64,000 bases of DNA. It comes from Flectonema sp. DT1601 (lineage: Eukaryota; Euglenozoa; Diplonemea; Diplonemida; Diplonemidae). The translations under genes were made by a program, and so were the position numbers. Of this stretch, positions 33,857 through 47,922 are shown piece after piece. The number at the start of each line of letters is the position of its first letter. Position 1 is the stretch's first letter. The stretch covers positions 1,178,001 through 1,242,000 of the forward strand of contig OZ025790.1 in the NCBI GenBank assembly GCA_964019425.1, in the 5' to 3' direction. The notes beneath the pieces were generated by a model, which saw only the letters and a program-made list of their open reading frames with translations, did not search any database and was not told the DNA's origin.

Positions 33857-34849
33857 ATGCAAGTTTCGATAACCTTCCCTGATACAGAATTCCCAAACAT
33901 AACTTATTTAATTACTTCGACATCAGTTGTTGGTGATGCTGTAGTTGCTGCATCAGAAGAGTGGGGTATTGATGTGAACGGAATTGAGATCTATTTTTGT
34001 GGAAAACTGCTTTTGGAATCGACGACGCTAACTTCCCACGGAATAGTCTTGGGATCTGAGTTGGAGGTTTCTAGAAAGAGAGTTCGAATATTTGGTTTGT
34101 CTTCGTTGATAGATTGTAATAAGTGGAATGAACTGTTTTGTTGGTGTATAGAAAGACCATTTGATTTCCTCTACTTAGACACTCCAACTTTTATTATTCA
34201 AGAAAACACATTCGCTTTAGATGGTGTTGCATTGCCGTTGGTTGAACGGGTTTCGTTTTGCAATCCTGCTTTGGACAAGCTGCTCGATCTCGGCGATACA
34301 TTCTTTTGGAAATATCCTTGCATCACTTCTGTTAACTTTTCTGATCTTGGTAGTGTCACCAACATCGGATGTAGTTTCCTTTCAAATTGTACATCTCTCA
34401 CGGACATTAATTTATCGGGTCTGACTAGCGTCACCAATATTGGTGCTCAGTTTCTCGAATGCACTGCAGTTACTGCGATAGACTTGTCACGTATGATGAA
34501 CCTTGTTTCTATCGGAAGTGGTTTTTTGTGGAATTGTACGTCGCTTACCAGCCTCAATCTGTCAGGTCTTTGTAATATTAAAATTATTGGTGACGGTTTT
34601 TTGTGGTGCTGCTCATCGATTGAAACAGCTTCGTTGTCAGACCTCACTGGGCTTACAGCTGTTGGGTCTTCATTTATGGAAAGTTGTAATTCAGTAACGT
34701 CAATTGATTTGTCTGGTCTTGGTAGTGTGACTGATTTGAAATGTGATTTTTTACAAAACTGCAGCAAGCTCAAGTCAATCCAACTACCTAAAACCAATCA
34801 ATCATTATTCATGGAAAGGTCTGCAAGTTGTAGGAACTATGGTCAGTGA
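33857..34849 (+). CDS. Ubiquitin-like plus leucine-rich-repeat protein
   Basis: The first ATG is at 33857, 32 nt after a TTTATCCAG acceptor; the product has 330 residues. The first 75 residues look like a ubiquitin fold (MQVSITFPDTEF, later IYFCGKLLLESTTL and GIVLGSELEV). From about 130 come short LRRs of the form F-x-x-C-x-x-(L/V)-T-x-I-(D/N)-(L/F)-S-x-L, about seven units, of the BspA-like type. The stop TGA is only 76 bp before the next ATG. An alternative joins this exon (to 34841, donor GTCAGT) to 34915 in matching phase, fusing it to the next gene. The donor is atypical and the acceptor is T-rich like leader sites, so I favour two genes. The role may be protein interaction. Confidence 0.7.
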   Translation: MQVSITFPDTEFPNITYLITSTSVVGDAVVAASEEWGIDVNGIEIYFCGKLLLESTTLTSHGIVLGSELEVSRKRVRIFGLSSLIDCNKWNELFCWCIERPFDFLYLDTPTFIIQENTFALDGVALPLVERVSFCNPALDKLLDLGDTFFWKYPCITSVNFSDLGSVTNIGCSFLSNCTSLTDINLSGLTSVTNIGAQFLECTAVTAIDLSRMMNLVSIGSGFLWNCTSLTSLNLSGLCNIKIIGDGFLWCCSSIETASLSDLTGLTAVGSSFMESCNSVTSIDLSGLGSVTDLKCDFLQNCSKLKSIQLPKTNQSLFMERSASCRNYGQ

Positions 34850-34883
34850 TCGTACGAGATAACCCATTTAAACTAATCATTCA

Positions 34884-34914
34884 CTACTATTATTTAACTT
34901 TGTTATTATAACAG
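34884..34914 (+). promoter_or_regulatory. T-rich acceptor site deciding the start of the second Patched/Dispatched-like gene
   Basis: A T-rich tract ending in TTATTATAACAG at 34914 lies 11 nt before the ATG at 34926. It matches the T-rich class found before other start codons, not the A-rich class of internal introns. It therefore supports a separate mRNA 5' end here, by trans-splicing or a leader intron. Confidence 0.4.
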
Positions 34915-34925
34915 GACATGGGGAT

Positions 34926-37900
34926 ATGATTCATGGAGAAACTTCGAATTTCAAGTCGAATGCAGCTCCCGTCATTGGAGCAGGAAATCAAACAACAAGA
35001 ACAATATGCATCATTGATTGTATGGCGAAATTCCCAGTCTGGGTTGTTGTCGTAGTCGGCATGCCATTACTATTCGTATCTTTGTATTCTCTAATGGAGT
35101 TGGTAGGGAGAGGAGTAAACCTAGACGATGATGCCGTTGATATTTTTACAATTGACGGAACTCATTCAAACATTAAACGCGTCGTTCAGAAAAGACATAA
35201 TAAAGTCGATGGATGGAGTGATACAGAACCGGTACCAAGTCGGATGATTTTAATTTTCTATTTGAAATCGCGTGACGATAACAACGTGTCATTTTTATCT
35301 TCTGAATCATCACTCAGATGGATTCGAGGCGTTGAGAAAAAAATTATCGACAAGACTTCAGGAGAGTCGTTGCCCTCTACTCTAACAAGGTATTTTTATC
35401 CATCTCAACGACTTGATGGTAGTTCAGTTCTCGATGGTAACGGAGATTTATATAACCAGCCGTTGGTGAGTACGATTCAGATATTAAATATGGACCCGGC
35501 ATTTAAATGGTACCATCCAAGTAATTCTATGTCGTCATCTGTGTTGAATTCGTATGAATTACGATCAGAATTCGTATTCGGAGGTCATAATCTCACCGAG
35601 TCATCCTCAGCCATTAATCCTTATTATCACTCTGTGAACCATCATCGTGACGCTTTGGCATATCTCTTTCAAGTTCGATTCCCTGGAATTGGTATTCGCA
35701 TTCAACTAAACGCCGCATTTTCGGTGTTATTCAATGTCGGTTATTATCAGGGTAATTGGCTGATACTGTCGACGATGATGTTGGTGTTGTTGTTGGTTTG
35801 GATTTCTACGAAATCGCTTTTCTGTGCGGTTGCTGCGGTTTTTGCTATAATCATTCAGACTTATATTGGAACCTTTATATTGAAGTTGACAGCTGGCAGA
35901 CTGGAAAAACAAAGCCACGACATCGCTTCCGTAGCATGCCAGTTCATAACTGTTCCCCTAGCCACGTGTGACACTATGACTGTTTGGCAACAGTTCTGTG
36001 ACTCTGGTGAGATTCACAATAGGGGTAAAAAAAACACTTTAACAGTTCCTCACAGACTTGCTTACACTGTTCGAAATTCTTATCCACCGATATGCTTTTC
36101 TTTATTATCAAGAATGAGTGTTTCTCTTATTGTTTTATCATCAAAATTACGTCAAGTTCAATTCCTGGAGTCGGTTGGATTTATCATTTTTGGACAAACA
36201 GTAATAGCAACAGTTTTGTTTGGTGTTGTCCTACCAGCATGTATTATAATACATCATTATCATCTCTCTGGTGATCCGAGAATGTTTCAAAAACAGAAGG
36301 AAGCTTTCATAAGACTTCGACAAGGCGTCAATAACAAAACAAAAAACCATTTTAACTCAATGGTTATGGCAATGCGAGATAACTACAAGTATAATGGATG
36401 TGGTGGTTCTCTGGCTAGTGAAGTTTGTGTTACTTGTACTTCTGATGTTGTTGGGGGCTCTGATGGGGGAATTGATCAGAAAAGTGAGCTTCAGCATAAC
36501 GAAAGTCTTATTCTACCTCGACTAGGACTCTTTTGGGGAATTCGAAAATCTACCAAACAAAACACTCAAGCCGAAGGAAGCTGGTCAAACATTCCATCAG
36601 AAACACACTTGTTAAGACGATCAAGAAGAAAACAACTTCCTAGTGAGGTCATAAAGCTTCCTTTAGAATGGACTTTAGTATCAAGTGGAAAGTATGGCCG
36701 ACTTGCTTCTCAAGCAGCTCTGGCTGCCAACTCAACAACAGCAGAGAGATCGTTGCGTCAAATTAACCAAATTATTAATAATTATACTTTTGATAATGAT
36801 GTTGGATCACCAAGACAGACTTGTGCCCGTTCCACAAACGTAATTACTACTCATTGCCGCAGTGGGGAATATCACAGAGTGATTTATAATCATTTTAGTT
36901 CTTTTGCGGGATTTTCGATTAAGTTTAAATTGTTACCGCAGACTCAAAGAGATACTTCAACTCAACGAACAGCTATTCGTCGTATCCCTCAGGTTACTGA
37001 GGTTTTGTGTGATGTTTTCTCAAACGGAGCTGACGGTCGTTTATTCAAACCCGAGAATAAGACTCCTCGAAGTGAGAAGCGAAGCAGCGATTTAAAAAAA
37101 TTATCCATGCGGTCAAATGATAGAGAAGGACTTGTGGCTGTGACGCAACACCGAGATACTGAAACTACTGGATGCGCCAGGTTTATTCCTTGCTATGAGT
37201 ATTGGAAAGTAAGATTAAAAAAAGATGCACCAAAAAGGAAGTACGTTGTATTTGGAAAACGTGTAAACGAAACTCAACAAGAACGAGACAGGAGGATAAT
37301 CTCAACTGAGATAAACAGACCCTCTCCACCATTTGTAGACAAAGTAATCGATTCAATACTGCCGGTTGTGTTTAGGTTTAGATGTATTGTTGTTGGGTTC
37401 TTTGTTATTATATCAGTCTTGCTATTGTGCTTCTACGACCTCGACATCTCATCCTCTACTGTTGGAGATTTGATGAAATTAATGTTGTCATCAGTAGATA
37501 GTTCAGCAACCCTTTCATACTATGAGTTTGATTATTCATGTGGTCCTGACTGTTTACCAACAGAAGAAGTACTTCAGTTAACTTCTACAAGATTACCACC
37601 TGGAATAACCAATGAAGTCATAGACACATGTGATCCATTAGTATCCTATCACAGACATATCAATGCTTGTGGTCGTTGTGTCCCACAGTTATCCATCTCA
37701 GAAGACAGTTGTATACAATTTGATTGTTCAGGAGTCCAGTTCGGAATGAAAACATTAAATTCATGTGGTGGTTGTGTTCAGAAATCTGAAACCGAAACAT
37801 GCGTCAAAACTTTAAATAATTGTGATGATGAAGACCCACCAACAACATGTGGTCACGGCTACTGCCACAACAACACATGTGTTTGTAACGGTTCTTGGAT

Positions 37901-39098
37901 TGGTCAAAACTGTGATGAGTGTCCAGAGACATGTTCACAACACGGATCCTGTCCAACTGAAAGCATCCCAACCTGCTCTTGCAGAGGATCTTGGCAGGGA
38001 AAATATTGTGACTTCTGTCCTGGATATCAATGTGACCCGTCGGGTAACATCTTAGGATGTGATGGTAAAATTAACAGCTCAGCAGTCATAAATTCTTGTG
38101 GAGTCTGTGGTAGTCCAGATTCAACTTGTAAATATAATCCAGAGTTGGCAGGTGATTTTCTGAACCGAATCTCATACACTACTACTATCCTGGTTCACAA
38201 CACCTCTTTAGAAGAAATGTTGCATTTGAGAAGGAAATGTGTTTCTTGGAATGAGTATGCAAAAGTTATCAGCTGTCCGTTACTGTATTTTGAAAGTGAA
38301 ATACTGCAAAACTCTTCAGAGCTTCAGAAAGAGTGGAACAAGTCTCCAAGGAGTGTTTCACGAGACATGTCTATTATAGATCAGCGGGTTGAGTGGGTGG
38401 TGATAAAAGTTGCTTTGCATGTGTCAGATGAGGAGATTTCTGTTGCAAATTTCAAAATTTCGAGTACACAATTGGAAAAAGAACGTTCGGAAGAAATAAC
38501 AAAACCAACTCTGAAGAAAATATATTTAACAGCAGTCGTAGTCTTAGTAATTACGATTTATGGTATTCGAGTGCTGTCGTTTAGACTTTGTGTCTGTGCT
38601 TTGATCTCAGCTGGATCGTGCATGCTTATTTGTGTTAGTATTTATAATGGTATTGGCTGGAAGATAACGTCGATTGACTACTTGTGTTTGTTTTTTGGAA
38701 TCTTTTATTGGACGTGTGCGACCACTCACAGTATTGCAGGGTATCAGTACGAGTTGGACTTTTCCCGTCATTCCCTCCTGTCTCGAAAGGTAACTCGCTT
38801 CAATGCCGTATCAGTGATGCTAAAAAGAACAGCTTCACCGATAATAACGTCAGCCTTATGCATGATTGGTGTTTGTATTTCTTTGACTTTTTCCGATCTC
38901 GGTCTTTGGTTCTCTCTATCTCTTAGATTGTTCCTGTTAACAATAATAATAGTTGTGCATACGCAGTTTTTGTTTCCATGTTTGTTGATATGTATTGGTC
39001 CGACGGCTTTGTTTTGGCCAGCGCATTCCAACATCATGAGACTAATTGGAACTTTATTATTTATGGTTATTACAGGCGTATCGTGTTTATCCTCATAG
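34926..39098 (+). CDS. Diverged Patched/Dispatched-like membrane protein
   Basis: This single exon encodes 1390 residues. TM1 lies at about 35-59, an extracellular loop follows, then a sterol-sensing-type TM bundle at about 275-460 with the TM4 acid kept (LATCDTMTVW). A long basic cytosolic loop leads to TM7 and a Cys-rich loop (about 880-1070) with EGF-like units, shorter than in the 24-30 kb paralogue. TM8-12 end the protein. Shared words with that paralogue (SRRKQ, FGKRV-x-ET and RDRRI-like blocks before TM7, HHYH after the first bundle) show common descent. At TM10 the paralogue's LACEYTIH reads YWTCATTHS here, so the expected acid is absent. Transport may be lost or altered; a receptor or regulatory role is possible. 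Confidence 0.82.
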   Translation: MIHGETSNFKSNAAPVIGAGNQTTRTICIIDCMAKFPVWVVVVVGMPLLFVSLYSLMELVGRGVNLDDDAVDIFTIDGTHSNIKRVVQKRHNKVDGWSDTEPVPSRMILIFYLKSRDDNNVSFLSSESSLRWIRGVEKKIIDKTSGESLPSTLTRYFYPSQRLDGSSVLDGNGDLYNQPLVSTIQILNMDPAFKWYHPSNSMSSSVLNSYELRSEFVFGGHNLTESSSAINPYYHSVNHHRDALAYLFQVRFPGIGIRIQLNAAFSVLFNVGYYQGNWLILSTMMLVLLLVWISTKSLFCAVAAVFAIIIQTYIGTFILKLTAGRLEKQSHDIASVACQFITVPLATCDTMTVWQQFCDSGEIHNRGKKNTLTVPHRLAYTVRNSYPPICFSLLSRMSVSLIVLSSKLRQVQFLESVGFIIFGQTVIATVLFGVVLPACIIIHHYHLSGDPRMFQKQKEAFIRLRQGVNNKTKNHFNSMVMAMRDNYKYNGCGGSLASEVCVTCTSDVVGGSDGGIDQKSELQHNESLILPRLGLFWGIRKSTKQNTQAEGSWSNIPSETHLLRRSRRKQLPSEVIKLPLEWTLVSSGKYGRLASQAALAANSTTAERSLRQINQIINNYTFDNDVGSPRQTCARSTNVITTHCRSGEYHRVIYNHFSSFAGFSIKFKLLPQTQRDTSTQRTAIRRIPQVTEVLCDVFSNGADGRLFKPENKTPRSEKRSSDLKKLSMRSNDREGLVAVTQHRDTETTGCARFIPCYEYWKVRLKKDAPKRKYVVFGKRVNETQQERDRRIISTEINRPSPPFVDKVIDSILPVVFRFRCIVVGFFVIISVLLLCFYDLDISSSTVGDLMKLMLSSVDSSATLSYYEFDYSCGPDCLPTEEVLQLTSTRLPPGITNEVIDTCDPLVSYHRHINACGRCVPQLSISEDSCIQFDCSGVQFGMKTLNSCGGCVQKSETETCVKTLNNCDDEDPPTTCGHGYCHNNTCVCNGSWIGQNCDECPETCSQHGSCPTESIPTCSCRGSWQGKYCDFCPGYQCDPSGNILGCDGKINSSAVINSCGVCGSPDSTCKYNPELAGDFLNRISYTTTILVHNTSLEEMLHLRRKCVSWNEYAKVISCPLLYFESEILQNSSELQKEWNKSPRSVSRDMSIIDQRVEWVVIKVALHVSDEEISVANFKISSTQLEKERSEEITKPTLKKIYLTAVVVLVITIYGIRVLSFRLCVCALISAGSCMLICVSIYNGIGWKITSIDYLCLFFGIFYWTCATTHSIAGYQYELDFSRHSLLSRKVTRFNAVSVMLKRTASPIITSALCMIGVCISLTFSDLGLWFSLSLRLFLLTIIIVVHTQFLFPCLLICIGPTALFWPAHSNIMRLIGTLLFMVITGVSCLSS

Positions 39099-39465
39099 CG
39101 GCTCACCTTCTGGTGACGCAGTGCAAGACTGCTATAGGTGGGTTCAGATATGTTTATTGCCTTTTGATATTTAATGAAGAGGTAACCTGATTGTGTGTCT
39201 AACATAAAATTAATGATCTGTTTTTTTTTTTTTTTTTTTTTTTTTTTGTTGCGACTTTCAAGAAACTAATTTTTTTTAAAAAAAAAAAATGTGTTTAAAA
39301 ACCTTGTTTGTTTATGTTAGTGAATACAACTTTTTTTATAATTTTTTTTTTTTTAATTTTTTTTTTTTTTTTTTGACAGAGTGCTCCCCACCCCCCTGTT
39401 GCTGGAGGTTCTCTACTCCACAACACCCGCTCACTTCTCGACTTCGCAACTCTTGACAACTCAAC
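39099..39465. other. Gap before the RRM/MYND gene
   Basis: Long T runs end in TTTTGACAG at 39379, 86 nt before the ATG. No gene is seen. Confidence 0.6.
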
Positions 39466-43094
<3,629 letters not shown>

Positions 43095-44887
43095 TATGTG
43101 TCTACAGACGTTTAAGTGATTTCCTTTTTCTCATCCCCCCAGCTGAAAACCCTTTTTTTTTTTTTTTTTTTTTTTTTAATTTCACGAATACTGATACTGA
43201 TACCTGGTTTTATTTATTTTAATTTTTTCATTTTTCCCGGAAATGCAACAACGACAACAACAAAAAAAAAAAAAAGAGAAAAAAAAAAAATGACACATTT
43301 TTAAAAAATGCAAACTTGCCACCTCTGTCTCTGAAATTACTCTTCCGTTGTCGGTGGAGCTCTCTCACAAGAAGATTAACTCTGACGTTTCTTTTTACGA
43401 TAATTAGCTTGTCAGAAGTCTTGCAGCTCTATAGACTGGAAGAACAACCAGGTTTTACACTTTTGTTAAAGACTCCGTTTTTCATAACTTAGAACTTTTG
43501 TTGTCGGGTGTGGATAGACTCATTCTCTCATCCCTATTCTCGAACATGTGAAAAGCGTGCGCGATGTTAATCTTAAGGTCTCGGCAGCTTAATTGCTTGC
43601 TAGAGTCTCATGTCACTACACACTTTGTGTGTTTTATTTATTTATTTTTTTGCTTTTTTCCCGTTTGCGAGTAAAACGGCTGTGTCAAGACATCGTCGAG
43701 GGGTGGGGGTGGGATTATTTTCCCCTCCCCCTTTTTTTTTTTTGGTTGTGTTGTTGTTTCGTCTGGCTTTTTATAAAGTTTAAAGAGGGTCAGAAAGTAC
43801 CTTAAACCCAGTCAGTTTTTTGGTAATAAGACGACACGAGTCTTGGGGCGTTCACAATCAAGTCTTCGGGGACAGGGATCCGCTTGAAGAAAGATTGGCA
43901 CTTTTGACTTTTAAATCTCGCTGATTGGAAAGTCTCTTTAACCCATGCGCGGAATGGAAGATGCTGAAGAGAGGAAAAATATAACTATACTAACCCAAAA
44001 ACATGCGAACCTTAGACGGGTTTAACCGAATGAAAAGCTACGTTTTTTTTCTTCTTTTCTTTTTTACAACTAGAGTGGTACGCCTTGATTTTCAATTTCT
44101 CCCCCAATCTTTATTCCCTTTTCCCTTTTTTAAGAAAAAAAAAAAAAAAAAAAATGTTTTCGTTTATGCAAACCGACAGCTAGTTACTAGCTTAAAAAAA
44201 ATAAAGTTTTTTTTTTTTTTTTTTTTTTTAAAAATAGCAAAAAAAAAAAAACAAACAAATGATTAATACGGCCCAATCTAAAGAGGTGCCACCGAGAACT
44301 TAAACAAAAGAAATGAGAGGAAAACGCACAGTATCTGTTCTTAACTATTGATTGGTTTCTCATTTAACACTGTGAAGGGCAAGAAGAAGTGTGTATGAAT
44401 GCCCTGATTAGTGTGGCCTCCCTTTCGTTGCTTATGTCTCTTTTTTGTCCCCACCACTTTCTTGTTTCCCCTCCCTTTAAAAATAGTAAAAATAAATTGG
44501 ACCTTAAGAAAACTAAAAAAACAAAACAAAACAAAAAAAAACACACGCAAAAAAAAAAAAAAAAAAAGGAGGGGAAAAGGCAGGGTTTCTTTATTTGAAA
44601 AAAAAAGAAAAAAAAAAAAAAGAGAGTTGAGGTAATTCAGTTTGCTGCTTTTGAAAAAAAAAAAACAATAATAATAATAATAATAACTTAATTTAAAAAA
44701 AAAAAAAAAAAAGACTAAGAGGAGAGTAACTGGATAGTTTTGTGCTCGCAGGAAAGGCGCGACTCGTACTACGAACTTGCACTGCCTATTCATATGTCTA
44801 TAAGGATCACTCTTTTTTTACATTTCTTCAGGAAACACAATTTCAGATACGAATCACTTATCAGAGTAGTGATAATAAGAAGATCTA
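43095..44887. other. Gene-free gap, 1.8 kb
   Basis: Homopolymers and an (AAT)n tract (about 44667-44687). A T-rich CATTTCTTCAG ends at 44831, 56 nt before the next ATG. No gene is supported. Confidence 0.6.
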
Positions 44888-46102
44888 ATGAGTGCCGTAT
44901 CACTCGCTGAAGAGATCTGTGATCTCCGTCAGCAACTTAAAAATGGGAAGATGTCCGAAAGTGAGTTCCGCAAAGAACTCGACAAAATGCTCATCGATTA
45001 CGGAGGAGGAGGGGAAGGCATTGAAAAAAATCACTTAGACGTTGAAGCTGGCAATGCTATGGACAGCGCTAAAAAAGAATTACTCTCTCAGGAACACAAG
45101 AAGAGAAAGGAGCTGATGAGAGCCGCAAAAGGCAGTGGAATGGGACCAACTGGTCAGCAACAACCCCCCTCTCCTCCGAAACAATTGCGTGTTTCTGATG
45201 TGCAGTTTAAGTCAATTCTAGGGGAGGGTGCTTTCGGAAAGGTTTTTCTTGCCTTACGCCGTGACACAGGTGCGTTTGTTGCTGTCAAACATATCACTTT
45301 TGAAAAAGGTGTCAGTGCGGGTGAAGTTCAAAAAGTTGTCAACGAAATAAAACTGATGAAGGAAATAAGCGGCCATCGCAATATTACAAAATATCTATCG
45401 GCTGAACGTCGGTTGGGACAAGATGGTATTCCGGAGTTGTTTATATTCATGGAATACGTTCCAGGAGGGTCACTGAGCTCTGTTGCTCAGGCATCTCATA
45501 TTGTCGCACACAACACAACACCATTAACAGCTGTAACTGATCAAAGTAAAAAAGGATTTAGTGATGGCAACCAAGACGCTGGACTTGATGAAGAAACTGT
45601 TCGGCAATACACTTATCAAATGGTTGTGGGACTTGCTCATCTACACTCCAAATCAATCATCCACAGAGATATCAAAGGTGATAACACACTAGTCGATGTC
45701 GATGGTTGTGTCAAGTTGGCCGATTTTGGAACAGCTGCATACGTCAACCAATGCAAGGTACAATGTGGAACACCGTATTTTATGGCTCCTGAAGTGACTT
45801 TTTGTCCAGAAGATGTACACGGTCATGGTAAGAAGGTTGATATCTGGTCACTGGGGGTAACCGTTATCCAATTGTTGAACGGTTCTCCACCCCTCCTTAA
45901 TTCAAACCCAGATGCTGTAGAGGTAATGTTTGGAGTCGCAGCTGGTGTTCTCGATCCTCTGAGTGAAGTCCCTGACTATGCATCAGACGCGTTTAAAAAC
46001 TTCGTAAGTTCATGTCTTCAGAGAGAACCTGATTTGAGGCCATCAGTCGAAGAACTTTTACAACACGAATGGCTGAGAGATGTTTCAATTGAAAATCAAT
46101 AG
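44888..46102 (+). CDS. MAP3K (STE11)-like protein kinase
   Basis: This single exon encodes 404 residues. A helical, charged N-terminus (about 1-80) may be a coiled coil. The kinase domain covers about 105-397: GEGAFGKV 112-119, Lys134 in AVKH, FIFMEYVPGGSLS hinge region, HRDIKGDN 259-266, DFG 279-281, GTPYFMAPE 294-302 and WSLGVTVIQL. HRDIKGxN and GTPYFMAPE are typical of the STE/MAP3K group, which phosphorylates MAP2Ks. An unusual insertion of about 30 residues after the hinge (about 203-232) is polar and disordered. All catalytic residues are present, so it should be active. Its stop lies 131 bp before the next start, so the two kinase genes are neighbours on one strand. Confidence 0.9.
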   Translation: MSAVSLAEEICDLRQQLKNGKMSESEFRKELDKMLIDYGGGGEGIEKNHLDVEAGNAMDSAKKELLSQEHKKRKELMRAAKGSGMGPTGQQQPPSPPKQLRVSDVQFKSILGEGAFGKVFLALRRDTGAFVAVKHITFEKGVSAGEVQKVVNEIKLMKEISGHRNITKYLSAERRLGQDGIPELFIFMEYVPGGSLSSVAQASHIVAHNTTPLTAVTDQSKKGFSDGNQDAGLDEETVRQYTYQMVVGLAHLHSKSIIHRDIKGDNTLVDVDGCVKLADFGTAAYVNQCKVQCGTPYFMAPEVTFCPEDVHGHGKKVDIWSLGVTVIQLLNGSPPLLNSNPDAVEVMFGVAAGVLDPLSEVPDYASDAFKNFVSSCLQREPDLRPSVEELLQHEWLRDVSIENQ

Positions 46103-46196
46103 TCAGATCACCTTCTTTTGTTATATATTGTATTCTATTTATGTTATTTTGTTTCAATTATGTTAATTGAGATCTCTTTGTCTTCGTCATCCTTTC

Positions 46197-46216
46197 GATG
46201 TTATTTCCCTTGACAG
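46197..46216 (+). promoter_or_regulatory. T-rich acceptor site that moves the second kinase start to 46234
   Basis: TTATTTCCCTTGACAG ends at 46216. It lies downstream of an in-frame ATG at 46198 and 17 nt upstream of the ATG at 46234. If it is used as the mRNA 5' splice acceptor, as similar sites seem to be elsewhere in the window, the 46198 ATG is not in the mRNA. Confidence 0.5.
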
Positions 46217-46233
46217 CACACCCCACACACGAA

Positions 46234-47922
46234 ATGTCTAAGTTCGAAGTAACTGAAAGTATCATAAGTTTGATTTTACAGAAATTGAGTGGCACCAATA
46301 AGAAGAATGAAAAAGTTCAAAAAGATTTGAAAACCTATTCGAGGAGGATTAATCCAAATTATCCCAGTATTGGAGAACGATTGGTGTGCGTCGTGGTGGG
46401 ATGCGAATCTATAAAAGACATACAAGCAGGAGATGTAACAGGAGTTAATACTTTCAAAGCCCTTCACGAGAGAGCAATCCCACACAACATCGACATTGGA
46501 GATATCGTTGCGGGTGGTTACTCAGTCTTCAGCAAAGTAGTATTAGCTGAGAGTACAAGTGAAGACAATTCAGAATTATTTTCTATCTTTCGAGAACTTG
46601 CTCAACTCTTATCAATTCACTACGGTAGTTACCAGAGCGATAGGTATTATTGGGTTGATACTGATGTGGAAATTACAAATGTTGGGTTCGATTCCTTCTC
46701 AGGTCTGGATCTTATTAATCGAAAGCAAGTCGTTGTTGAAAGGCTTCTTTCTGCGCACAGCAATCAAATTGATAGTTTGCAAGATAAAGGATACAAAATA
46801 GTCGGTGGAGAGGTAATAAGTAATAATATAAACAGCTGGCTCGTGTCTGAGTCTAAGATAATATCAGCGGGTGGCTATGGGTGTGTTTACCGAGCAAACA
46901 GTAATGAACACAAAGTCGACGTCGCAATGAAATTATCAAAAATTCCTGACAGTGATTGTAAATACGGACTTGCGCAAGAAGCTGAGCGTTTGAGAGAGTT
47001 AGAGCAATCAAACTGCAGGAGATTCGCACCGCTTTTGGAAGAAATATTCTTAGAAGATGAGGAGGCAACTGTTTTGATACTTCCCTGGTACTCGAGAGGG
47101 TCGCTGGGAAAATACTGTTCCAACCAACCTGGCAGACGACTTCCTGCTTGGCAAGCAGTCGTTTACTTCAGACAATTGCTTGAGGCTCTTGACTGGCTTT
47201 CAGAAAGAGATATCATCCACAGGGATATAAAACCTGATAATCTACTAATAGAGGATAACTTATCGGGTGTTGTTTTAATCGATTTTGGACTTTGCCGAAA
47301 TGAAACAATAAACAGCACAGCGACAGTTGCCGTTGGGACTAAATACTTTCTGGCTCCGGAAGTAGAATGCGAAACTGACTACGGGACACTCGTAGACTGT
47401 TACTCTGCTGGTGTTACTCTTTTTAATATTTTAACAGGAGAGCTACCAACACCTGAAGGAGTTATAACTGATTCTCATGTTTATCGTCTACTCGTTAGGA
47501 GTCTTGTTGAATTCTCAGGACTCAGCGAAGTAGACGCCAAGGCTGTCATATTAATCATTCAGGGTACTCTTTGTAAGGATAAACGTTGCAGGAATAGTGC
47601 TGCTTACATGCTCAAAGATCCAACTTGTGATGTTTATGATGTTATTCGAAAGGCAAAATTCGATGCGGCAGCGCTCGTCAAGAATGAACAAAAATCGCTT
47701 CAAAGTAGTCGTTCAGTTGTTGATCCTGTTTCAGCTGTGGTTGATAAGAAGGAGGATAGTTTCTATCAGCCAAGTAATGAAAAAGCACCTCGAAAACCAA
47801 CACGTTCGTGGTTTGGATCGGTTGTGGATACTCTGTTTCCAGGACCAGATCAGAGATCTATTTTAGTTGACAAGAACTTACATGATTCCTGTGGGGGTGT
47901 TGACACAGATGCATTCGCATAG
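46234..47922 (+). CDS. Ser/Thr protein kinase with unknown N-terminal domain
   Basis: I choose the ATG at 46234 (562 residues) because a T-rich acceptor at 46216 follows the in-frame ATG at 46198. The first 200 residues form an unrecognised domain. The kinase domain lies at about 207-470: Gly loop SAGGYGCVY 211-219, Lys233 in AMKL, HRDIKPDN 329-336, DFG 350-352, VGTKYFLAPE near 367-376. The loop has AGGYG instead of GxGxxG, which is tolerated in many kinases. A Lys/Ser-rich tail follows. The subfamily is unclear. The catalytic Lys, HRD and DFG suggest activity. Confidence 0.85.
   Translation: MSKFEVTESIISLILQKLSGTNKKNEKVQKDLKTYSRRINPNYPSIGERLVCVVVGCESIKDIQAGDVTGVNTFKALHERAIPHNIDIGDIVAGGYSVFSKVVLAESTSEDNSELFSIFRELAQLLSIHYGSYQSDRYYWVDTDVEITNVGFDSFSGLDLINRKQVVVERLLSAHSNQIDSLQDKGYKIVGGEVISNNINSWLVSESKIISAGGYGCVYRANSNEHKVDVAMKLSKIPDSDCKYGLAQEAERLRELEQSNCRRFAPLLEEIFLEDEEATVLILPWYSRGSLGKYCSNQPGRRLPAWQAVVYFRQLLEALDWLSERDIIHRDIKPDNLLIEDNLSGVVLIDFGLCRNETINSTATVAVGTKYFLAPEVECETDYGTLVDCYSAGVTLFNILTGELPTPEGVITDSHVYRLLVRSLVEFSGLSEVDAKAVILIIQGTLCKDKRCRNSAAYMLKDPTCDVYDVIRKAKFDAAALVKNEQKSLQSSRSVVDPVSAVVDKKEDSFYQPSNEKAPRKPTRSWFGSVVDTLFPGPDQRSILVDKNLHDSCGGVDTDAFA

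Noticed and set aside
46198-46233. Upstream in-frame ATG of the second kinase
   Set aside because: A T-rich AG acceptor at 46216 lies between it and the ATG at 46234, and the added 12 residues show no conserved feature.
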